64,000 bases of DNA from an uncultured Oscillospiraceae bacterium (lineage in GTDB: Bacteria > Bacillota > Clostridia > Oscillospirales > Oscillospiraceae): the NCBI GenBank assembly GCA_947629795.1, contig CANRFC010000010.1:1-64000 (forward strand), written 5' to 3'. This document shows, piece after piece, positions 1 to 7,109 of this stretch. Numbering within the stretch: position 1 is the first letter of the stretch; each line of letters opens with the position of its first letter. The notes under the pieces are model-generated. The model made no database searches. It saw only the letters and a list, made by a program, of their open reading frames with translations, and had not been told where the DNA came from. The position numbers and the translations under genes are program-made.

Positions 1-629
1 AATGAGGTGATGATGTTTTTGGCGTTGTTGGTCCGATTGTCCACCATCGTCAGCAGGATGCCGTCGATCCTCAGCTTGGGGTTGATAGTCCTTCGCACCT
101 TTACGATGGAACCCATGAGCTGATTCAGACCTTTTGTGGAGAGATAGCTTGCCTGACAGGGAATGATGACGCTGTTGGCGGCGGCCAGAGCGTTGACGGT
201 GAGTACGTTGACTGACGGCATACAGTCAATGAGGATATAGTCATAGCTGTACTCTCTTTTGACCGGTCCAAGCCAGTTTCGCATGACGTACTCGCGGCTC
301 ATTACGTTCAAGAGCTGCGTTTCAAGCCCTGCCAGGTCAATGTTCCCCGGCATCAGGTCCACGCCCTCAATGCCTCTGATAATGCCTTTGTCCGGGCTGA
401 AAGGCTCGTCATTCACCACCATCTTCATCAGGTCCGCGAGGGTGGTATCAAGCTCGTCCGGCTGTTTTACGCCCATGCTGACGGAGAGGCTACCCTGGGG
501 GTCTGCGTCCACCAGAAGGACCTTCTTGCCCTTCTGAGCGAGGCCCACGCCCAGGTTGAGTGTGGTGGTGGTCTTGCCCACGCCCCCTTTCTGATTGGCA
601 ACGGCGATGACCTTACATCTGGTGTACAT
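1..629 (-). CDS. ParA-family partition ATPase, ICE type (C-terminus off the left edge)
   Basis: Reading leftward from ATG at 629 gives about 209 residues starting [20 protein letters not shown]. The deviant Walker A ([10 protein letters not shown]) is at about residues 14-23, Walker A' follows as [10 protein letters not shown], and Walker B is [11 protein letters not shown]. An AAGGAGG site lies about 10 bases before the start. ParA ATPases form ATP-dependent dimers on DNA and segregate plasmids, ICEs or chromosomes together with a ParB partner. The wording ([38 protein letters not shown]) resembles ParA proteins carried by clostridial conjugative elements more than chromosomal Soj. That is a judgement from memory of the family. 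The gene is open at the window edge, so the ParB partner and the element's other genes are not visible. It is co-directional with the acidic small gene upstream and with tRNA-Arg. Confidence 0.9.
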   Translation of the reverse strand, partial: MYTRCKVIAVANQKGGVGKTTTTLNLGVGLAQKGKKVLLVDADPQGSLSVSMGVKQPDELDTTLADLMKMVVNDEPFSPDKGIIRGIEGVDLMPGNIDLAGLETQLLNVMSREYVMRNWLGPVKREYSYDYILIDCMPSVNVLTVNALAAANSVIIPCQASYLSTKGLNQLMGSIVKVRRTINPKLRIDGILLTMVDNRTNNAKNIITS

Positions 630-660
630 GGCTCTACTTCCTCCTTCCTTTTAGAGTGTA

Positions 661-714
661 ATAGCCGCCGCACCCCTTGAAACGGCAGCTATGTATGTGG
701 GCCACGAGGCCCAC
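661..714 (-). repeat. Two hairpins in the leader of the parA-like gene
   Basis: Two inverted repeats lie between the stop of the acidic small gene and the ParA start. ATAGCCGCCG at 661-670 pairs, with one G-T wobble, with CGGCAGCTAT at 683-692. GTGGGCC at 697-703 pairs perfectly with GGCCCAC at 708-714 around a 4-base loop. Neither has a U-tract on the transcribed strand. They could stabilise mRNA, attenuate ParA expression or act as partition/operator sites. The role is inference only. Confidence 0.5.
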
Positions 715-717
715 AGG

Positions 718-1137
718 TCAGTCGCTCAGGTCGTCCATCTCGAAGTACCCTTCGGAACCGTCCTCGTCCTCGTCTGCGAGGTCATCCCCGCCAGCGGCGA
801 AGTCGTCCAAAATCTCGTCCGACTCTGCCAGAAACTCATCCATGAACAGTTCCAGGAGGTCAGGCCGTTTCTGGATAGCCGCCAGTTCACAGGGCATATC
901 CAGGTCCACGATGTCGTACAAGGCGGTGAGGATGTCCATGGCGCTCTCATACTCATCGTGGTCGGCCAGCGTCTCCATGGCCCTCTGGAGGGCTCTTGCG
1001 GCGTCCAGGCTGGGGTCCCACCAGACTTCCTCCGCGCAGTTGTACGCCACCTCGCGCACCTTTTCCTCCAGCCGGTGTTTCTGCTCCGGCTTCTGACCTT
1101 TCGGCCTCAACGTGATATTGATGATCTTCACTTCCAT
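718..1137 (-). CDS. Acidic hypothetical protein upstream of ParA
   Basis: This encodes 139 residues and I recognise no family. The N-terminal half is basic to neutral (MEVKIINITLRPKGQKPEQK). The C-terminal third is extremely acidic, with runs such as DEDEDGSEGYFEMDD, and probably disordered. The start has AAGGAGGATCAGAG in front, a good ribosome-binding site. It runs in the same direction as ParA, separated by a 90-base leader with two hairpins, so it is probably part of the same element-borne transcription unit. An acidic small protein next to ParA could be an accessory partition or DNA-mimic protein, but nothing in the sequence proves this. The opposite frame also stays open over this stretch. 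I prefer the minus strand because of the ribosome site and amino-acid composition. Confidence 0.7.
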   Translation of the reverse strand: MEVKIINITLRPKGQKPEQKHRLEEKVREVAYNCAEEVWWDPSLDAARALQRAMETLADHDEYESAMDILTALYDIVDLDMPCELAAIQKRPDLLELFMDEFLAESDEILDDFAAGGDDLADEDEDGSEGYFEMDDLSD

Positions 1138-1236
1138 CTCTGATCCTCCTTAAATAGAATAAGCCGGCCTGTTTCCAGACCGGCTATGTACGGTTATGCA
1201 GTTCCGAGATGTTTTGCACTATGACGGACCGCTTTT

Positions 1237-1324
1237 GAAATTAGCAGGATTTTTCGAGTTCAAAATCAAAAATTAGCTGGAGGCCGTTTTTCGGAGCAAA
1301 AATCGGGCCTCGCTTGCTAATTTC
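1237..1324. repeat. 10-bp perfect inverted repeat enclosing a second hairpin
   Basis: GAAATTAGCA at 1237-1246 is perfectly complementary to TGCTAATTTC at 1315-1324. Inside, AGGCC at 1281-1285 and GGCCT at 1306-1310 form the ends of an imperfect hairpin, and ATTAGC recurs at 1273-1278 and 1326-1331. The nested symmetry resembles an iteron, partition or recombination site at an element end, but no protein-binding consensus is recognised. Confidence 0.5.
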
Positions 1325-1491
1325 ATTAGCAGGAAACCATCTATTGACTTTTTTGGCTGTTCAGAGTATTGTTGAACTGATGACATGGGTTGCAATAGGC
1401 GATAGCTTCTTCACGTTTGCCTTGCTAATCAAAATTGTAACTATTTCATTCGCTTTTTCAAATGTAGATTGTTCAATTTTGTGCAACTACA

Positions 1492-1545
1492 CAAAAAAAC
1501 ACCGATTTTTGTGTGCTTTCTGACGAAAACAGAGGCAAAAATCGG
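1492..1545 (-). terminator. Terminator downstream of tRNA-Arg
   Basis: On the minus strand CCGATTTTTG (1545-1536) pairs with CAAAAATCGG (1511-1502) across a 24-base loop and is followed by a T-rich run (complement of the A-tract at 1493-1499). It lies just after the 3' end of the tRNA gene. Confidence 0.6.
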
Positions 1546-1554
1546 CGCTTTTTG

Positions 1555-1631
1555 TGGCACGCCTGAGAGGATTCGAACCTCCGGCCTACCGCTTAGGAGG
1601 CGGTCGCTCTATCCTACTGAGCTACAGGCGC
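1555..1631 (-). tRNA. tRNA-Arg (anticodon CCU)
   Basis: The minus strand folds as a complete tRNA. The acceptor GCGCCTG pairs with CAGGCGT, the D-arm begins GCTC and closes GAGC, the anticodon stem ACCGC/GCGGT encloses loop CTCCTAA (anticodon CCT), and the T-arm GGAGG-TTCGAAT-CCTCT follows. The discriminator is G and the 3' CCA is encoded. tRNA-Arg(CCU) reads the AGG codon. tRNA 3' halves are classical attachment sites for tyrosine integrases. An ICE-like ParA region lies just 3' of this gene, so this is the likely insertion site. Confidence 0.95.
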
Positions 1632-1695
1632 ATGTGAGTTAAGTTGTACTGTATGCCTTCCGCTTTTCAGGAAAAAGGCGATTGCTTCTCCGTCT

Positions 1696-1745
1696 GCTTA
1701 GGAGGCGAGTGCTCTATCCAACTGAGCTACGGGCGCATATGAGAT
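1696..1745 (-). pseudogene. tRNA-Arg(CCU) 5'-half fragment, copy 2
   Basis: The minus strand reads an acceptor 5' strand (GCGCCCG), TA, a full D-arm and an anticodon arm still carrying CTCCTAA. The T-arm and 3' acceptor strand are missing or unrecognisable. Similarity to the intact tRNA stops just after the anticodon loop. Confidence 0.75.
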
Positions 1746-1777
1746 TTTTGGTGCCATTGGCGGACGAAGTACGCACA

Positions 1778-1827
1778 CTTAGGAGGCGGTCGCTCTATCC
1801 TGCTGAGCTACGTGGGCATATGAGATT
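1778..1827 (-). pseudogene. tRNA-Arg(CCU) 5'-half fragment, copy 3
   Basis: The D-arm and the 5' part of the anticodon arm, including the CTCCTAA loop, are retained almost identically. The acceptor is altered and the 3' half decayed, although a vestigial GGCACCA occurs on the minus strand near 1753. This leaves open a degraded whole tRNA rather than a pure att fragment. Confidence 0.7.
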
Positions 1828-1866
1828 TGCTGATTTGCCATAGGCTTGTGCTGTCTGCCGGGCAGC

Positions 1867-1896
1867 AGGAAATATCCTGCTGCGCTACGTGGCCTA
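1867..1896 (-). pseudogene. tRNA-Arg D-arm remnant, copy 4
   Basis: Only about 25-30 bases resembling the acceptor/D-arm of copy 3 remain (minus-strand ACGTAGCGCAGCAGGAT). The D-arm landmarks of copies 1-4 are spaced about 105, 81 and 77 bases apart. Confidence 0.5.
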
Positions 1897-1917
1897 TTCT
1901 ATCCGAAATCGGGGCAC

Positions 1918-1946
1918 TTGTCAACTGTGGAAAACCTTGCTATAAT
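1918..1946 (+). promoter_or_regulatory. Sigma-A promoter of the HAD gene
   Basis: A -35 TTGTCA at 1918-1923, a 17-base spacer and a -10 TATAAT at 1941-1946 lie 26 bases before the HAD start. It is close to consensus. Confidence 0.8.
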
Positions 1947-1972
1947 CGTAGAAAATCCCTGGGAGGCGCTTT

Positions 1973-2626
1973 ATGTTTGACGGGATCCTCTTTGACCTGG
2001 ACGGCACCCTGTGGGACGCGGTGCCTGAGATCGCCCGGAGCTGGAACGCGGTGCTCCGCCGTCGGGGGGTGGACCGGCCCCCCATCACTCCGGAGGAGCT
2101 GACGCCTTGCATGGGCCTGCTTCTGCCCGACATCGGGGAGCGGCTCATGCCCGGTCTGCCCCGGGAGGAGATGCTGGATATCCTGGACGCGTGCTGCGCC
2201 GAGGAGGTGGCGTGGCTCTCGGTCCACGGCGCCGCCCTCTTTCCCGGGGAGGAGGAGACCCTGGCGGCTCTGGCGGCGCAGGTCCCCCTCTTCGTGGTGA
2301 GCAACTGTCAGGACGGATACATCCAGGCGTTCTTCCGGGGCACCGGGCTGGAGAGGTATTTCGCCGGCTTTGAGTCGGCGGGGCACACCGGCCTGACCAA
2401 GGCGGAGAACATTTCCCTGGTGGCGAAGGGCTATGGGCTGAAAAGGCCGGTCTACGTGGGGGACACCGCCCTGGATCAGTCCTCTGCCCGGTGGGCGGGC
2501 GTCCCCTTCCTCCACGCCGCCTACGGCTACGGCACGGTGGAGGGCGCTCCGGCAGCGGAGCGATTTGAGGACATCCCGGCGGTCCTGGCGGAAATGAGTT
2601 TACAATCGGGGGAAGATTCGGTATAA
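1973..2626 (+). CDS. HAD-family hydrolase (phosphoglycolate phosphatase-like)
   Basis: This encodes 217 residues with all haloacid dehalogenase motifs. Motif I is DLDGT at 8-12 (nucleophile D8, acid/base D10), motif II is S110 in FVVSN, motif III is K143 and motif IV is GDTALD at 163-168. The helical cap between motifs I and II is of the C1 type, as in Gph/PGMB-like phosphatases acting on small phosphorylated metabolites. The substrate cannot be told from sequence. The ATG follows GGGAGG with normal spacing and a near-consensus promoter 30 bases upstream, so it is probably expressed alone or with the downstream prfC. Confidence 0.85.
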   Translation: MFDGILFDLDGTLWDAVPEIARSWNAVLRRRGVDRPPITPEELTPCMGLLLPDIGERLMPGLPREEMLDILDACCAEEVAWLSVHGAALFPGEEETLAALAAQVPLFVVSNCQDGYIQAFFRGTGLERYFAGFESAGHTGLTKAENISLVAKGYGLKRPVYVGDTALDQSSARWAGVPFLHAAYGYGTVEGAPAAERFEDIPAVLAEMSLQSGEDSV

Positions 2627-2724
2627 TAAGAGCGCTATTCTGAGATAAAGGGGAATCCCAATGTAAACGAGCTGTATTATTGAAATGAAGAACTACACTG
2701 AGTATTTGATTTGGAGGGATACCC

Positions 2725-4332
2725 TTGTCCAAATATGAAAGCGAGATCGCCCGGCGGCGGACCTTTGCCATTATCTCCCACCCTGACGCCGGCAAGACCA
2801 CCCTCACCGAGAAGTTCCTGCTCTACGGCGGCGCCATCGCCCAGGCGGGGCAGGTGAAGGGCAAGAAGAACACCCGGGCCGCCACGTCGGACTGGATGGA
2901 GATCGAGAAGCAGAGGGGCATTTCGGTGACTTCCTCGGTGATGCAGTTCCAGTACGAGGGCTACTGCGTCAACATCCTGGATACTCCCGGACACCAGGAC
3001 TTCTCCGAGGACACCTACCGCACCCTCATGGCCGCCGACTCGGCCGTCATGGTCATCGACGCCGCCAAGGGCGTGGAGGCTCAGACCCGGAAGCTCTTCC
3101 ACGTATGCGCCCTCCGGGACATCCCCATCTTCACCTTCATCAACAAGCTGGACCGGGAGGCCCGGGACCCCTTTGAGCTGTGCGAGGAGCTGGAGCATGA
3201 GCTGGGCATCGAGACCTGCCCCATGAACTGGCCCATCGGCTGCGGCAAGGACTTTAAGGGCGTCTACGACCGGGAGAAGCATGAGATCATCCACTTCACT
3301 TCCAACGGCGGCGCCAAGGCCGCCACCGCCACCGAGGTGGCGCTGGACGACCCCGGCCTGGACGGCCTGCTGGGCACCGCCCTCCACGCCAAGCTCAGCG
3401 AGGACGTGGAGCTTTTGGACGGTGCCGCCGCCGAATTTGATCTGGAGAAGGTCCGCCACGGGAAGCTCTCCCCGGTGTTTTTCGGCTCCGCCCTCACCAA
3501 TTTCGGCGTGGAGCCCTTCCTGGAAGGCTTCCTGCGCATGACCACCCACCCCTTGCCCCGGACGGCGGGGGAGACCGTCATCGATTCCATGGACGACGAC
3601 TTTTCCGCCTTCGTCTTCAAGATCCAGGCCAACATGAATGCCCATCACCGGGACCGCATCGCCTTCATGCGGGTGGTCTCGGGCAAGTTCGAGGCGGACC
3701 GGGAGGTCTACCACGTCCAGGGCAAGAAGAAGCTCCGCCTCTCCCGGCCCCAGCAGCTTATGGCCGCCGAGCGGGAGATCATCGAGGAGGCCTACGCCGG
3801 GGACATCATCGGCGTGTTCGACCCCGGCATCTTCTCCATCGGGGATACCCTGTGCACCCCGGGGAAGAAGTTCAAGTTCGACCCCATTCCCACCTTCGCC
3901 CCCGAGCACTTCCGCCGGGTCCGGCCCATGGACACCATGAAGCGCAAGCAGTTCCTCAAGGGTGCCGAGCAGATCGCCCAGGAGGGCGCCATCCAGATGT
4001 TCAAGGCCCCCTACACCGGCATGGAGGAGATCATTGTGGGCGTGGTGGGCACCCTCCAGTTCGACGTGCTGGAGTACCGCCTGAAAAACGAGTACGGCGT
4101 GGACGTGTTCATGGAGGGCCTGCCCTACGAGTACCTGCGGTGGATCACCACCGCCGACGGGGAGCCCGCCAAGGAGGAGGACCTGATCCTGGGCACCGAC
4201 ACCAAGCTGGTGGAGGACTTCAAGGGCCGGCAGCTGCTCTTGTTCGGCTCTCAGTGGGCGGTGAACTGGACCGGGGAGCGCAATCCCCAGCTCACCTTCT
4301 CTGAATTCGGCCGCCCGGAGGAGGACGAGTGA
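2725..4332 (+). CDS. prfC: Peptide chain release factor 3
   Basis: This encodes 535 residues, the usual RF3 length. It is a translational GTPase with P-loop HPDAGKTT at 19-26, G3 DTPGH at 86-90 and G4 NKLD at 140-143, followed by EF-G-like domains. RF3 uses GTP to eject RF1/RF2 from the ribosome after peptide release. The likely start is TTG at 2725, preceded by GGAGGG seven to eight bases away; the next residues SKYESEIARRRTFAIISHPDAGK match RF3 N-termini. A small gene overlaps its stop codon. Confidence 0.97.
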   Translation: MSKYESEIARRRTFAIISHPDAGKTTLTEKFLLYGGAIAQAGQVKGKKNTRAATSDWMEIEKQRGISVTSSVMQFQYEGYCVNILDTPGHQDFSEDTYRTLMAADSAVMVIDAAKGVEAQTRKLFHVCALRDIPIFTFINKLDREARDPFELCEELEHELGIETCPMNWPIGCGKDFKGVYDREKHEIIHFTSNGGAKAATATEVALDDPGLDGLLGTALHAKLSEDVELLDGAAAEFDLEKVRHGKLSPVFFGSALTNFGVEPFLEGFLRMTTHPLPRTAGETVIDSMDDDFSAFVFKIQANMNAHHRDRIAFMRVVSGKFEADREVYHVQGKKKLRLSRPQQLMAAEREIIEEAYAGDIIGVFDPGIFSIGDTLCTPGKKFKFDPIPTFAPEHFRRVRPMDTMKRKQFLKGAEQIAQEGAIQMFKAPYTGMEEIIVGVVGTLQFDVLEYRLKNEYGVDVFMEGLPYEYLRWITTADGEPAKEEDLILGTDTKLVEDFKGRQLLLFGSQWAVNWTGERNPQLTFSEFGRPEEDE

Positions 4333-4526
4333 TGGAGGACGCCCGGGAGCTGTCCGCCTTCCGGCAGATGCGTGCCGACGTTCAGGCGGAGTACGAAGCC
4401 GCGGTGCGGACCATGGCCGAGCTGAAGGCCCAGGGGAAGGAGAAGACGGTCACTTTCCGCACCGCCTTCGCCGCGAAGCTCTCCCTGGGCGACCTGCTGG
4501 ACCGATATGAGCGGTACGGATTGTAA
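4332..4526 (+). CDS. Small conserved-looking protein translationally coupled to prfC
   Basis: This encodes 64 residues (MEDARELSAFRQMRADVQAEYEAAV), mostly helical, with alternating charged residues and no cysteines or membrane segment. The ATG at 4332 overlaps the prfC stop by one base (TGATG), and GGAGGAGG at 4317-4324 gives correct spacing; a GTG at 4329 is a weaker alternative. Overlap implies translational coupling with RF3. I do not recognise the family. A strong bidirectional terminator follows, so it closes the prfC operon. Confidence 0.65.
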   Translation: MEDARELSAFRQMRADVQAEYEAAVRTMAELKAQGKEKTVTFRTAFAAKLSLGDLLDRYERYGL

Positions 4527-4532
4527 AAGATA

Positions 4533-4567
4533 ACAGGGCCCCGGAGCATCCCGCTCCGGGGCCCTGT
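4533..4567. terminator. Bidirectional terminator between prfC operon and merR-RDD gene
   Basis: A perfect 15-bp stem (ACAGGGCCCCGGAGC at 4533-4547 with its complement at 4553-4567) sits between convergent genes. The flanking T-tracts are weak. Confidence 0.8.
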
Positions 4568-4573
4568 TCGATG

Positions 4574-6049
4574 TCAGTCCGTATCCCGCTCCGCCCGGAA
4601 GTCCAGCCGAAGGGAGACGGGAGTGCCATGCTCCCTTGCCATCACGGCGGTGGCCCCATACAGGCTGTGCAGCTCTCCTCCCTCCGCCGTCAGGGTGTAA
4701 TCTGCGCTCCAGCCCGCCCAGCGCTCGCCGCGGCTCCCCTCCTGGGGGCTCCGCAGCCGCTCCACCGCCAGAGCCAGCGGGTCTTGCGCGCTGGCGTAAA
4801 AGACGCCATGGCCGGACAGGGCCTGCAGGGTCAGGGCCATTTCCTCGCCGGGGACACGGAGCAGTAGGCCCTCAGAGGAGGTATACTCGTAGGAGAAGAA
4901 AACGGCGGTGAGCCCGTCCTCCCCGGTCTCAAATTGGAAGAGGGGAGGATAACCCTCTGTGAGCTCCAGGGTAAGAACGTTTTCCTGGCCGTCGTTGTAC
5001 AGCGCCCAGGTCCCGTCGGGGAGCAGGGTCCGGTAGGGCTCCTGCGGGGCGTTGAGGTAGCGGAGGATGTGATTGTAATTCTCCACAAACTGATCGGAGC
5101 TGCGGACCTCCCGGTGGGGCGGTTGGGCGACGTGGAACTCCAGCCCCGCCAGAGCGAGGAAAGCGACCGCATAGGCCCCCAGGAAGAGCGGGACCGCCCT
5201 GAACCGGAGAGCGCTGTTCCAGAACTGCCCGCCGGCCCTGTCCTCATAGGCCTCGTCCCACTGCTCCCACAGCTGTTCCCTCCCGTTCCGGTTCCGATGC
5301 CAGGCGTAGGCTGTGGCGATGAAGCCGGCAACGGGGATCTGAAGGCCCAGGCCAAAGACCAGAACGCGCCCGGTGCGCCGCAGGGCCTCGCCATACCCCA
5401 GGGGGCTGCCGTCGGAGCGGGTGAGCCCCAGGCCGAAGACCCACTTGCCCGGCGTGGTGCGGAAAAAGTGGAGAAAGAGGGGCTCCAGCAGAAGCATCAG
5501 AGCCAGAGCGGCCGCCGTGGCAAGGATATTTCCGCCGGTGTCCATATGTAGGATGCTCTTTCTCAGCACAAGCCCCTGGAGGAGATACCACAGGAGACTG
5601 CACAGCAGGAAGTCCAGCGACCGGGCAAAACACCGCCGCCAGGGGCAGGAGAACCGGGGGTCGGGGACCTCGGGCAGGGGCGGCTCCGGGGGCAGCTCCC
5701 GCAAATACTGCTCCGGCTCCAGGGTGGCGTACTCTACCCCATCGGAGCGCAGCCGCTGACAGATGGCCCTGGCCCGGTCCAGCCGGGCCTGATCTCCCTC
5801 CAGGGCGGAGAGCCGCCCCCAGAGCACCGCGTCCAGGGCCGTTTCCCCGGCCTGCAGGGCCCTGATGTCCTCCAAAGAGCACTCCAGCTCCCGCAGCAGC
5901 TTGATCTTCAGGAGGGTCTCAACATCGGCCTCGGAATAGTCCCGATAGCCGTTCTCTCCCCGACTGGGGGAGATCAGCCCCTCCGATTCGTAATAGCGGA
6001 CGCTGGCCCTGGGCAGGCCGGTGCGCTCCTCCACGTCCTTGATGGTCAT
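4574..6049 (-). CDS. Membrane-anchored MerR-type regulator (MerR HTH fused to RDD domain)
   Basis: This encodes 491 residues. Residues 1-70 are a MerR winged helix (MTIKDVEERTGLPRASVRYY, then GLISPSRGENGYRDY), and residues 70-105 form a helical linker. At 138-147 the RDD signature begins (RRCFARSLDF), followed by hydrophobic segments near 146-161, 174-193, 231-250 and 298-317. The C-terminal 170 residues form an extracytoplasmic or cytoplasmic soluble domain I do not recognise. RDD proteins are small membrane proteins of poorly known function. A MerR DNA-binding domain tethered to the membrane would be a one-component signal transducer. Its own promoter has a 19-bp spacer, the hallmark of MerR control, so autoregulation is likely. 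The reading frame is uninterrupted, so the fusion is real. Confidence 0.85.
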   Translation of the reverse strand: MTIKDVEERTGLPRASVRYYESEGLISPSRGENGYRDYSEADVETLLKIKLLRELECSLEDIRALQAGETALDAVLWGRLSALEGDQARLDRARAICQRLRSDGVEYATLEPEQYLRELPPEPPLPEVPDPRFSCPWRRCFARSLDFLLCSLLWYLLQGLVLRKSILHMDTGGNILATAAALALMLLLEPLFLHFFRTTPGKWVFGLGLTRSDGSPLGYGEALRRTGRVLVFGLGLQIPVAGFIATAYAWHRNRNGREQLWEQWDEAYEDRAGGQFWNSALRFRAVPLFLGAYAVAFLALAGLEFHVAQPPHREVRSSDQFVENYNHILRYLNAPQEPYRTLLPDGTWALYNDGQENVLTLELTEGYPPLFQFETGEDGLTAVFFSYEYTSSEGLLLRVPGEEMALTLQALSGHGVFYASAQDPLALAVERLRSPQEGSRGERWAGWSADYTLTAEGGELHSLYGATAVMAREHGTPVSLRLDFRAERDTD

Positions 6050-6070
6050 TGCCTTGCCCCCTTTTGCCCC

Positions 6071-6101
6071 ATTGTAAAGTATGAAGGAGGTTTACAGTCA
6101 A
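6071..6101 (-). promoter_or_regulatory. MerR-type promoter (19-bp spacer) of the merR-RDD gene
   Basis: On the minus strand, -35 TTGACT (6101-6096) and -10 TACAAT (6076-6071) are separated by 19 bases. TGTAAA and TTTACA form a dyad spanning the spacer. An over-long spacer with a dyad is the classic arrangement that MerR proteins untwist to activate transcription. Confidence 0.65.
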
Positions 6102-6116
6102 GGCCTTTTTGAGATT

Positions 6117-7025
6117 TTACTGCCCATCCAGCCACTGGCAGGCGGCGGTGGCGGCCACCGAGCCGTCGGCGGCGGCGGTGGTGAGCTGGCGCAGGCTCTT
6201 TGCCCGGCAGTCCCCGGCCACAAAGACGCCGGGGGTCCTGGTCCGGCAGTCCTCGCCGGCGATAAAGTAGCCGCTCTCGTCCAGCTCGGCCAGGGGGGCG
6301 AAGGGGGTGTTTTCCGGGGCCTGCCCCACCGCCACGAAGAGGCCGGGGACGGCCAGGCGCTCCGTCCCGCCGGTGGTCACGTCCCGCAGGACCAGGCCGG
6401 TGAGCTTGTCCTCCCCCTCCAGGGCCTGGATGGTGCGGGAGAGCTTCAGGACTATGTTTTCCCGCTCCCGGACCCGCCGGGCCAGGATCTCCGAGCCCCG
6501 GAACTCCTCCCGGCGGTGGATGAGATAGACCGTTTTGCAGATGCCGGAGAGGTAGAGGGCGGACTGGAGGGCGCTGTCCCCTCCGCCGGCCACCGCCGTC
6601 TCGCCCCCGGCGTAAAAGGCCCCGTCGCAGGTGGCGCAGTAGCTCACCCCCCGGCCCACAAGCTCCTCCTCCCGGGGAAGGCCCAGGTGGCGGTGCTTGG
6701 CCCCGGTGCACAGGATGAGGGCGCGGCCCTCAAAGCTCTTGCGGCCTGCGGTTAACATAAAACCACCCTCGATGGGCTCCGCCGCCTTCACCTGGCGGAA
6801 GGCGGTCTCCACCCCCAGGTCGGCGGCCTGCCGGGAAAGGGCCTCAGACCAGTCGGCGCCGCTGACGGCGGCCTGCCCCGGCCAGTTCTCCACCAGGGGG
6901 GAGGAGAGGATCTGTCCGCCCAGACCGGAACCCTCCACCACCAGGACGGACTTGCCCGCTCTGCGGGCGTAAATGGCGGCGGTGAGCCCCGCGGGGCCGC
7001 CCCCCACGATCAGGATATCATACAT
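6117..7025 (-). CDS. trxB: Thioredoxin reductase
   Basis: This encodes 302 residues, the low-molecular-weight TrxB size. The FAD-binding GGGPAG is at 8-13, the redox-active disulfide CATC is at 130-133, a second NAD(P)H-binding glycine motif (AGGGDSA) is near 147, and a C-terminal FAD motif GVFVAGD closes it. It reduces thioredoxin using NAD(P)H or, in some anaerobes, ferredoxin. The nucleotide-binding residues were not examined closely enough to decide which. GGGAGGAAAGG precedes the start. It is downstream of the repair gene at 7110-7877 in the same direction but separated by an 84-base gap containing one copy of the recurring 10-mer. Confidence 0.93.
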   Translation of the reverse strand: MYDILIVGGGPAGLTAAIYARRAGKSVLVVEGSGLGGQILSSPLVENWPGQAAVSGADWSEALSRQAADLGVETAFRQVKAAEPIEGGFMLTAGRKSFEGRALILCTGAKHRHLGLPREEELVGRGVSYCATCDGAFYAGGETAVAGGGDSALQSALYLSGICKTVYLIHRREEFRGSEILARRVRERENIVLKLSRTIQALEGEDKLTGLVLRDVTTGGTERLAVPGLFVAVGQAPENTPFAPLAELDESGYFIAGEDCRTRTPGVFVAGDCRAKSLRQLTTAAADGSVAATAACQWLDGQ

Positions 7026-7109
7026 GGCCTTTCCTCCCGGAATAGTTTACATAATTTTAGAGCAAATTGCCCACGGTCGCCGCAGGCACGGAATGTCAGG
7101 ACCATTCTA

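Larger units (their letters stand above)
1138..1554. other. AT-rich structured non-coding spacer at element end
   Basis: About 415 bases contain no convincing gene and are clearly richer in A+T than either flank. A hairpin sits at 1162-1185 (AGCCGG against CCGGCT), just upstream of the ribosome site of the acidic gene. A large inverted repeat and a terminator, listed separately, also lie here. The stretch separates the ParA unit from tRNA-Arg. It may hold the promoter of that unit plus an att-flanking or partition-site region. No promoter stands out convincingly. Confidence 0.6.
1632..1972. other. Non-coding region with decayed tRNA copies and HAD promoter
   Basis: This 341-base gap contains three degenerate tRNA-Arg 5' halves and the promoter of the HAD gene. 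Apart from those I see no coding potential. Confidence 0.7.

Noticed and set aside
1314-1523. Open frame of 69 codons, hydrophobic, in the AT-rich spacer
   Set aside because: No ribosome site, overlaps the terminator of tRNA-Arg and the inverted repeat, and low-complexity composition; considered non-coding.
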